Shown in pieces: positions 1 to 5,968 of a stretch of DNA of 8,494 nt (position 1 is its first letter; every line of letters begins with the position of its first letter). The notes under the pieces were generated by a model. The model worked only from the letters and a program-made list of their open reading frames with translations, was not told the origin of the DNA and did no database searches. The stretch is from DAOMNN01 sp050486545 (GTDB taxonomy: Bacteria; Pseudomonadota; Gammaproteobacteria; Burkholderiales; Rhodocyclaceae), in the NCBI GenBank assembly GCA_050486545.1, contig JBJHDM010000095.1, positions 1 through 8,494 on the forward strand. The letters run 5' to 3'. The translations under genes and the position numbers were made by a program.

Positions 1-849
1 ATCCGGCAGTCCTTCATCGCTTATTTTCGAGTCGTGGGCCAGTCCCGCATTCTGGATGGTTCGATTTCGCTGAACGAGAGCCTGGAGGCGCTGGTCCTGA
101 GTCGTTATGCGCTTGGGCTCGCCAGCCAGCAAGAGGTGCTTCAGGTCCAGGGTGAGCTGACTGCGCTTCGTCTGGAGAAGGCCGAACTCGTACGTCGCCG
201 AGTCAGTGCGCAGGCGAGTCTGAATGTCTTGTTGCCCCGCGCACCGGACGCACCACTGGCTGAGCCGGTCGCCCTGCCGCCTTTGCCTCCGGCGGCGATG
301 CTCACCACCCTGGTCGAGCAGGTGCCGCTGTATGCCCCGGCACTCAGCCGCAGCCGTGCGGAAGTCGTTGCCGCCGAGCGCAACAGCGCGCTGATCTACC
401 GTGAGCGCTATCCGGACTTCGGCGTATCGATCGCCAACAATCGTCCACGGGGCGGACGCGAAAGCTGGGATGTGATGTTCGAGCTCAATATTCCGCTGCA
501 GCAGCGAAGCCGTCGTGCGCGTGAACGTGAAGCCGAATATGCGCGAGCCGCGGCCGAGGCCCGCAGGGACGCAGCCGAGCATCAACTGGCTGGTGCCGTG
601 GGAGATGCCCATGCCGCACTTGAAGCCCGTCGTGCGCAAGCAGCGCTGATTCGCAGCACCTTGTTGCCGCAGACCGAAGCTGGCCTGGCCTCGGCTCGCG
701 CCGGCTACGAAACCGGCAGCGTCGGTTTTGCCGCGTTACTCGCGGCACAACAGCGTGTCCTGAATACCCGCCTGGCACTGCTCGACACTGAAGTCGAGGC
801 TGCTCTCAGCGCGGCCACCCTTGAACAGCTTCTGGGAGTCTCGCTGTGA
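1..849 (+). CDS. cusC: TolC-family outer-membrane efflux channel (CusC-like), 5' partial
   Basis: Outer-membrane channel subunit of a tripartite metal efflux pump; it would carry Cu(I)/Ag(I) from the CusBA complex out of the cell. The frame is open to the left edge (11 codons precede a GTG at 34), so the gene is cut and the GTG at 34 should not be taken as the start. The 282 visible residues are Ala/Glu/Arg-rich heptad-like helices around two short beta segments (YPDFGVSIANN near nt 409-441 and WDVMFELNIPL near 466-498). That is the helix-strand-strand-helix plan of the second outer-membrane efflux protein repeat. A full-length member is roughly 420-460 residues, so about a third is missing, including the signal peptide and any lipobox. 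The stop TGA overlaps the GTG of cusB, which implies translational coupling. The TolC family is clear; the CusC name rests mainly on the cusBA genes that follow. Confidence 0.88.
   Translation: MRQSFIAYFRVVGQSRILDGSISLNESLEALVLSRYALGLASQQEVLQVQGELTALRLEKAELVRRRVSAQASLNVLLPRAPDAPLAEPVALPPLPPAAMLTTLVEQVPLYAPALSRSRAEVVAAERNSALIYRERYPDFGVSIANNRPRGGRESWDVMFELNIPLQQRSRRAREREAEYARAAAEARRDAAEHQLAGAVGDAHAALEARRAQAALIRSTLLPQTEAGLASARAGYETGSVGFAALLAAQQRVLNTRLALLDTEVEAALSAATLEQLLGVSL
834..838 (+). promoter_or_regulatory. Ribosome binding site of cusB (decides a GTG start)
   Basis: GGGAG lies inside the cusC coding sequence, 7 bases before the GTG at 846. It supports the non-ATG start that overlaps the cusC stop in a GTGA tetranucleotide. 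The protein read from this GTG begins with a basic residue followed by a hydrophobic stretch, as expected for an exported adaptor. Confidence 0.65.
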
Positions 850-2396
850 CACCCACACTGAAATCCACTCTGATCGTCATCGCGGTGCCGCTTGCACTCC
901 TCGCCGGGTATCAGTTTGGCCAGCACGCGTCGCAAGCCGGTCAACGGTATGTACCCGACGTTCATGCGGCCAGCGACGCGTCATCGCCAGCCGTCTCGGG
1001 TGCGGCGACCGGCGAGCCGGGCCAGCGGGTCGTCCTCTATTACCGCAACCCCATGGGGTTGCCGGATACCTCTCCGGTGCCGAAGAAAGATTCTATGGGC
1101 ATGGACTACATTCCGGTCTATGCCGACGAGCAGGGCGATGACGTCGGCACGGTCCGGGTCAGTCCGGCGCGTCTGCAAAGCTTGGGGGTGCGTACCTCAG
1201 CTGTTGAATTCCGTTCGCTCGATGCGGCGGTGCGCGCGGTCGGTCGGGTCGAACTCGACGAGCGGCGGATACACGATGTGTCGCCGCGCTTCGAGGGCTG
1301 GATCGAGCGCCTGCATGTGAATGCCACCGGCGATCCGGTGCGTCGAGGGCAACCGCTGTTTGCCGTGTATAGCCCGGAGCTTGCCTCGGCGCGCCAGGAA
1401 TTGGCGATTGCTGAACGGCTGGCAAGTGCTGCCGATGTCGATCCGGTGGCACGACAGGGCGCCCAGCGCCTCGTGGATGCGACTCGGGCGCGCCTGCGCA
1501 ACTGGAACGCGGCTGGCGGAGGCGATGGCAACAGCGTGGTGTTCAGTGCTCCGGTCGACGGCATCGTACTTGAGAAGGCCGCGGTTGAAGGGATGCGCTT
1601 TACCCCGGGCATGCCGGTCTATCGCATCGTTGATCTTTCCAGCGTGTGGGTGCTCGCCGACATCTACGAACAGGATCTCGCCCGCATCACCCCCGGCCAG
1701 CCGGCGCGGGTGGGCATCGACGCCTATCCCGGACGGAATTTTGACGCACGGATCACCTACATCTACCCGACCTTGAACGCCGCGACCCGGACCACATCGG
1801 TTCGACTCGAGCTCACCAACTCCGATGGGCTGTTGCGCCCGGGGATGTTCGCGCATGTCGAACTGCTGACCGGCGGAGATGCGCCCCGGTTGACCGTTCC
1901 CGATTCGGCGATCATCGATGACGGACAGCGCCGCATCGTGCTGATTGCCGAGGGCGAAGGGCGTTTCCGCCCGCAAGTCGTCGAGACCGGGCTGCGCAGC
2001 CGTGAGCATGTGGAGATACTGTCGGGGCTCGAAGGCGGCGAAAGGGTGGTTGTCTCGGCCAACTTTCTGATTGATGCCGAGAGCAATCTACAAGCGGCGC
2101 TGGCGAATTTCGGCGAAGGCGACCCGGAGCATGCGCCAACACGCTATGAATCCCGTGGTGCATTCGAGGACTATTTCGACGACAGCCGCAGCGTGATGCT
2201 GATGCACGAGGAAATCCCGGCACTGCACTGGCCTGCGATGACGATGGAGTTCGGGCTGACCGATCCGCTCCTGGTCGAGGGGCTGACCCCGGGGACACCG
2301 ATCCGCTTCGCCTTCGAGGACCGGGGCAGTGGTGAGTTCGTCGTAACCGAAATCGTCCCTGAGGCGAGCGACGGCCACCGCCACGAGGGCCACTGA
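846..2396 (+). CDS. cusB: Cu(I)/Ag(I) efflux RND periplasmic adaptor CusB with fused CusF domain
   Basis: Periplasmic membrane-fusion subunit linking CusA to CusC; 516 residues, longer than E. coli CusB (about 407) because of extra C-terminal sequence. Residues 5-25 form an uncleaved anchor or signal peptide with no lipobox Cys. Residues 62-94 are a heavy-metal-binding domain (NPMGLP...DSMGMDYIPVY). Its M70, M84 and M86 correspond to the three Cu(I)-binding Met of E. coli CusB, with one residue less between the first two. Residues about 125-345 hold the barrel-sandwich/lipoyl halves, a short helical hairpin (about 175-222) and the beta-barrel (VWVLADIYEQD, RPGMFAHVEL); about 347-412 is the membrane-proximal domain. 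Residues about 445-505 are a CusF-like fold with H454, W462, M465 and M467 in the CusF spacing. The chain ends in a His-containing tail (DGHRHEGH). The same adaptor-CusF fusion is known in SilB of Cupriavidus metallidurans, so silB is an alternative name. It overlaps cusC by 4 bases and lies 1 base before cusA. Confidence 0.95.
   Translation: MTPTLKSTLIVIAVPLALLAGYQFGQHASQAGQRYVPDVHAASDASSPAVSGAATGEPGQRVVLYYRNPMGLPDTSPVPKKDSMGMDYIPVYADEQGDDVGTVRVSPARLQSLGVRTSAVEFRSLDAAVRAVGRVELDERRIHDVSPRFEGWIERLHVNATGDPVRRGQPLFAVYSPELASARQELAIAERLASAADVDPVARQGAQRLVDATRARLRNWNAAGGGDGNSVVFSAPVDGIVLEKAAVEGMRFTPGMPVYRIVDLSSVWVLADIYEQDLARITPGQPARVGIDAYPGRNFDARITYIYPTLNAATRTTSVRLELTNSDGLLRPGMFAHVELLTGGDAPRLTVPDSAIIDDGQRRIVLIAEGEGRFRPQVVETGLRSREHVEILSGLEGGERVVVSANFLIDAESNLQAALANFGEGDPEHAPTRYESRGAFEDYFDDSRSVMLMHEEIPALHWPAMTMEFGLTDPLLVEGLTPGTPIRFAFEDRGSGEFVVTEIVPEASDGHRHEGH
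2385..2389 (+). promoter_or_regulatory. Ribosome binding site of cusA
   Basis: GAGGG sits within the last codons of cusB, 8 bases before the ATG at 2398. With only one base between the cusB stop and this ATG, cusA translation is probably coupled to cusB. Confidence 0.65.
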
Positions 2397-2397
2397 C

Positions 2398-5300
2398 ATG
2401 CTCAATCGTCTCATCGAGTGGTCCGGGCGCAATGTCTTCATCGTCATGCTGGCGACGCTGTGCCTTATCGGCGTCGGACTCTATGCGATAAAGAACACCG
2501 CGCTCGACGCGCTGCCGGACCTGTCCGACGTTCAGGTGATCGTGTTCACCGAATTCCCCGGCCAGGCGCCGCAGGTGGTCGAGGATCAGGTTACCTACCC
2601 GCTCACCACCGCGATGCTGTCGGTGCCCGGCGCCCGCGTGGTGCGCGGCTTCTCGATGTTCGGTGCGTCGTATGTCTATGTGATTTTCGAAGACGGTACC
2701 GACATTTACTGGGCACGCTCGCGGGTGCTGGAATACCTCAGTTCGGCGGCCGGGCGCCTGCCACAGGGGGTGGCACCGCAGATCGGCCCGGACGCAACCG
2801 GCGTCGGCTGGGTGTACAAGTACGCACTGCTCGGCGGGGACATGGACCTCGGCGAGATGCGCAGCCTGCAGGACTGGTATGTACGTTATCAGCTGAGCCA
2901 AGCCCATGGAGTTTCGGAAGTGGCCAGCGTCGGCGGCTTCGTCAAGGAATTCCAGGTGGTGGTCGATCCGCATCGCCTGGCGAGCTACGGCATTCCGCTG
3001 GAGCAGGTCGGGATGGTCATCGGCGCATCGAACCGAGACGTCGGCGGTCGGGTGATTGAACTGGCCGAGAAGGAATACATGGTGCGCGGCCGCGGCTATC
3101 TGCGCAGCATCGAAGACATCGAGGCCCTGGTGCTGGGCGACGACCGTGGCACGCCGGTGCGCGTTCGTGACGTCGCGCGGGTGGAGCTGGTGCCGGCCGG
3201 ACGGCGCGGCATCGCCGAGCTCAATGGCGAGGGCGAAGTGGCCTCCGGTATCGTCATGGCCCGCTTCGGCGAGAATGCACTAGATGTGATCGCCAACGTC
3301 AAGGACAAGATCGCCGAAATCAGCCCGGGTCTCCCTGCAGGCACGGAGATCGTGCCGGTTTATGACCGTTCGGAACTCATCCAGCGGGCAATTGACAACC
3401 TGAAACGGACTCTGCTCGAAGAGAGCCTGATCGTCGCCCTGGTGTGCATCGTGTTCCTGCTCCATGTGCGCAGCGCCCTGGTCGCGATCGTCACTTTGCC
3501 GCTGGGCATCCTGTTCGCGTTCATCGCAATGAACGCGCTCGGGATCGGCTCCAACATCATGAGCCTGGGCGGGATTGCGATCGCGATCGGCGCGATGGTC
3601 GATGCCGCGATCGTGATGATCGAGAACGCTCACAAGCGCCTGGAGCGCTTTGATGCGAGCGCGGGCGGGCTCAGTCCGGGCGAGTATGCGAAAAAGCGCG
3701 CGCGGGTCATTATCGACGCCTGCAAGGAAGTCGGTCCCGCCTTGTTCTTCTCGCTGCTCATCATCACAGTGTCCTTCCTGCCGGTGTTTGCGCTGGAAGG
3801 CCAGGAGGGGCGCCTCTTCTCGCCACTGGCCTATACCAAGACCTTCGCGATGGCCGGTGCGGCCTTCCTGTCACTGACGCTGATCCCGGTGCTGATGCTG
3901 TTCTTCGTGCGCGGGCGCATCCTGCCTGAAAAGCGTAACCCGGTGAACCGATTGCTGATATGGAGCTACCGTCCAATGATCCAGGGCGTACTGCGCTTCA
4001 AATGGATCACAATTGGGCTCGCACTAGCGGCGATGATCGTGACGATTTACCCAGCGCGTCAGCTCGGCTCCGAGTTCATGCCTACGCTCAACGAAGGCAC
4101 ACTGTTCTATATGCCGGCGTCGATTCCCGGTATGTCGGTGACCGAGGCGGGACGCCTGCTTGCCACCACCAACCGAATCATCAAGACCTTCCCCGAGGTC
4201 GAGTCGGTATACGGCAAGGCGGGTCGTGCCGAGTCGGCGACAGACCCGGCACCGATCGAGATGTTCGAGACGGTGATCAATCTCAAGCCCGAATCAGAAT
4301 GGCGTCCGGGCGTGACGGTCGACTCGCTCATTGCCGAGATGGACGCTGCGCTGCGCTTTCCGGGACTGGCCAACTCGTGGACCATGCCGATCAAAGCCCG
4401 CATCGACATGCTCTCGACCGGTATCCGCACACCGATCGGGGTCAAGATCTTCGGCCGAAGCCTGGAGGACATTGAACGGGTTGCGCGTGAGGTCGAGGTT
4501 GCCGTGAAATCGGTGCCTGGCACTACCAGCGCCTACGCGGAACGCGTCACCGGCGGGCTGTACCTTGACATTGAGCCGCGTCGTGACCAGCTCGCCCGCT
4601 ACGGCCTTACCGTCGACGCCTTGCAGCAAGTGGTGGCGACCGCGCTCGGCGGCGAGCAGGTCACCACCGCCGTGCTAGGGCTGGAGCGCTACGGTGTGAC
4701 GGTACGCTATCCGCGCAGTCTGCGCAGTGACCCGGAACGTATCGCGCGCGAAGTGTTCTTGCCCACCGCCAATGGCATGGTTCCGCTCGGTCAAGTGGCC
4801 GAGGTCAGCATACGCAACGGAGCCCCGGCGATCCGCACCGAGAACGCGATGCTGGTCGGCTACATCTACGTTGATACCCGTGAATCCGACCTTGGCGCGT
4901 TTGTGCGCCGGGCGCAACTGGCTGTTGCAGAGCAAGTGACGTTTCCGCCCGGCACTTATGCAACGTGGAGCGGACAGTTCGAGTACATGGAGCGCGCCAA
5001 GGAGAAGCTCAAGATCGTTATCCCGCTGACGCTGGCGCTGATCTTCGTACTTCTCTATCTGAACTTCCGGCGCCTCACTGAAACCCTGATCGTGATGAGC
5101 ACGGTGCCGTTCGCACTGATCGGCGGTATCTGGCTGATGTGGTGGCTTGGCTACAACATGAGTGTCGCCGTTGCGGTCGGCTTTATCGCGTTGGCTGGGG
5201 TCGCCGCCGAAACCGGGGTCATCATGTTGATCTATCTTGATCACGCGTGGCGTGATGCGCAGGCTCGCTGCGCCGAGGAAGGGCGCGGGCCCGGCGTAGC

Positions 5301-5610
5301 CGACCTCTACCGTGCGGTGATGGAAGGTGCGGTCGAGCGGGTGCGGCCCAAGATGATGACCACCATCACCGTCATTGCCGGCCTTTTGCCGATAATGTGG
5401 AGTACGGGCACCGGCTCGGAGGTAATGCGTCGCATCGCCGCGCCCATGGTAGGCGGCATGGTGTCCTCGACGGTTCTGACCCTGATCGTCATCCCTGCAA
5501 TTTATGCAGTGGTAAAACAGTGGGGGCTTCGGGGGCAGCATCATCTGGAACGAATGCCCGGTGCGAGTCCCGCTGATGAAGCGACTGTCGTGAATGAAAT
5601 CCGAGCCTGA
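2398..5610 (+). CDS. cusA: Cu(I)/Ag(I)-exporting RND pump CusA (HME family)
   Basis: Inner-membrane proton/metal antiporter that drives the CusCBA pump; 1070 residues against about 1047 in E. coli CusA, i.e. complete, with a slightly longer C-terminal tail. Family hallmarks are the N-terminal membrane segment (about 13-32), DALPDLSDVQV just after it, and a TM4 motif GAMVDAAIVMIENAHK carrying D402 and E409. TM10 has the AAETGV motif with E938, and RPKMMT carries K985; these match the proton-relay residues of E. coli CusA (D405, E939, K984). The metal-binding Met triad is complete: M572, M622, M671 (E. coli M573, M623, M672). The membrane Met relay is also visible: M388, M400, M407, M485, M500 (E. 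coli M391, M403, M410, M486, M501). This favours Cu(I)/Ag(I) over divalent Zn/Co/Cd pumps such as CzcA. E. coli numbers are from memory of the family. The last gene of the operon in this window; no cusRS regulator or separate cusF is seen here. Confidence 0.97.
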   Translation: MLNRLIEWSGRNVFIVMLATLCLIGVGLYAIKNTALDALPDLSDVQVIVFTEFPGQAPQVVEDQVTYPLTTAMLSVPGARVVRGFSMFGASYVYVIFEDGTDIYWARSRVLEYLSSAAGRLPQGVAPQIGPDATGVGWVYKYALLGGDMDLGEMRSLQDWYVRYQLSQAHGVSEVASVGGFVKEFQVVVDPHRLASYGIPLEQVGMVIGASNRDVGGRVIELAEKEYMVRGRGYLRSIEDIEALVLGDDRGTPVRVRDVARVELVPAGRRGIAELNGEGEVASGIVMARFGENALDVIANVKDKIAEISPGLPAGTEIVPVYDRSELIQRAIDNLKRTLLEESLIVALVCIVFLLHVRSALVAIVTLPLGILFAFIAMNALGIGSNIMSLGGIAIAIGAMVDAAIVMIENAHKRLERFDASAGGLSPGEYAKKRARVIIDACKEVGPALFFSLLIITVSFLPVFALEGQEGRLFSPLAYTKTFAMAGAAFLSLTLIPVLMLFFVRGRILPEKRNPVNRLLIWSYRPMIQGVLRFKWITIGLALAAMIVTIYPARQLGSEFMPTLNEGTLFYMPASIPGMSVTEAGRLLATTNRIIKTFPEVESVYGKAGRAESATDPAPIEMFETVINLKPESEWRPGVTVDSLIAEMDAALRFPGLANSWTMPIKARIDMLSTGIRTPIGVKIFGRSLEDIERVAREVEVAVKSVPGTTSAYAERVTGGLYLDIEPRRDQLARYGLTVDALQQVVATALGGEQVTTAVLGLERYGVTVRYPRSLRSDPERIAREVFLPTANGMVPLGQVAEVSIRNGAPAIRTENAMLVGYIYVDTRESDLGAFVRRAQLAVAEQVTFPPGTYATWSGQFEYMERAKEKLKIVIPLTLALIFVLLYLNFRRLTETLIVMSTVPFALIGGIWLMWWLGYNMSVAVAVGFIALAGVAAETGVIMLIYLDHAWRDAQARCAEEGRGPGVADLYRAVMEGAVERVRPKMMTTITVIAGLLPIMWSTGTGSEVMRRIAAPMVGGMVSSTVLTLIVIPAIYAVVKQWGLRGQHHLERMPGASPADEATVVNEIRA

Positions 5611-5655
5611 CGACGCAGCATGATTGCCGGTCAGGCATGTCGATGAAGTCTCTTG

Positions 5656-5679
5656 CGCTTCGCTTGCAACCGCGAAGCG
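5656..5679. repeat. Perfect 8-bp hairpin downstream of cusA
   Basis: CGCTTCGC (5656-5663) and its reverse complement (5672-5679) flank an 8-base loop. TCT before it (5651-5653) can pair with AGA after it (5680-5682) across a 2-base bulge. It starts 45 bases past the cusA stop. No T-run follows on either strand, so it is not a standard intrinsic terminator; it could protect the 3' end of the cus message or assist termination. Confidence 0.45.
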
Positions 5680-5709
5680 AGAAACAGTGAGCCGACAGGG
5701 GCACAACAG

Positions 5710-5805
5710 TCAGGGAAGCGCTGATTTGTTGCGGAGTCGTCAGTGCGGTGTTTCTGCAGGAGCGGCTCCGCCCAGGCGCGAGGCGGATTCTTCAGCGCTT
5801 CCTGA
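5710..5805. repeat. 96-bp segment bounded by a 14/15-bp inverted repeat (possible mini-element)
   Basis: The left end TCAGGGAAGCGCTGA (5710-5724) and the right end TCAGCGCTTCCTGA (5792-5805) are inverted copies differing by a single G/C indel; 11 bases (5714-5724 and 5792-5802) match exactly. The interior is 67 bases, has no coding capacity, and contains a smaller 6-bp hairpin (TCCGCC 5767-5772 with GGCGGA 5782-5787). The size and ends would fit a miniature inverted-repeat element or a remnant of an insertion sequence. I see no clear target-site duplication, and a chance or purely structural repeat is possible. Confidence 0.4.
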
Positions 5806-5870
5806 GGGCTCTTCAGCCTCCCGCAGTCAAATTTCATCCGAAGCCAGAAGTGCGCAGGGTCGATGTTCTG

Positions 5871-5914
5871 GGAACCAAAACGCAACCCCAACTCCTTTGG
5901 AGAGTTGGGGTTGC
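5871..5914 (-). terminator. Intrinsic terminator of nrdJ
   Basis: A perfect 13-bp stem, GCAACCCCAACTC (5882-5894) with its reverse complement (5902-5914), encloses a 7-base loop. Read on the minus strand, the stem is followed by G, TTTT (5880-5877), GG, TT. That is a modest U-tract in the right place, 54 bases after the nrdJ stop. On the plus strand no T-run follows, so it should serve nrdJ and not cusA. Confidence 0.82.
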
Positions 5915-5968
5915 ATGTTGGAGCGTGCGGCCAAGGGCTACGCTGGTGTTGAAACCAGCCCCATGGTT

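Larger units (their letters stand above)
5611..5968. other. Non-coding gap between convergent cusA and nrdJ
   Basis: This 358-bp stretch separates the 3' ends of two convergent genes. No reading frame in it has a convincing start, ribosome site or recognisable product; the frames that cross it are extensions of shadows from nrdJ or cusA. It contains three structures listed separately: a hairpin at 5656-5679, an inverted-repeat segment at 5710-5805 and the nrdJ terminator at 5871-5914. A and T are visibly commoner than inside nrdJ. No promoter or tRNA was recognised. Confidence 0.75.

Noticed and set aside
34..36. GTG as the start of cusC
   Set aside because: The frame is open upstream to the window edge, and the protein lacks a signal peptide and the first repeat, so this is an internal Val codon.
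1912..2973. 353-residue minus-strand open frame across the cusB-cusA junction
   Set aside because: It crosses two well-supported genes, has a low-complexity Arg/His/Gly composition and no family resemblance.
4675..5706. 343-residue minus-strand open frame antisense to the 3' part of cusA
   Set aside because: It lies wholly opposite strongly conserved cusA sequence, its translation is rich in His/Arg/Gln with no recognisable domain, and GC-rich genes commonly leave such open antisense frames.
5804..5820. Small stem GAGGGCT/AGCCTC next to the inverted-repeat segment
   Set aside because: Only six pairs with a bulge, and no T-run on either side; it is too weak to call a terminator.
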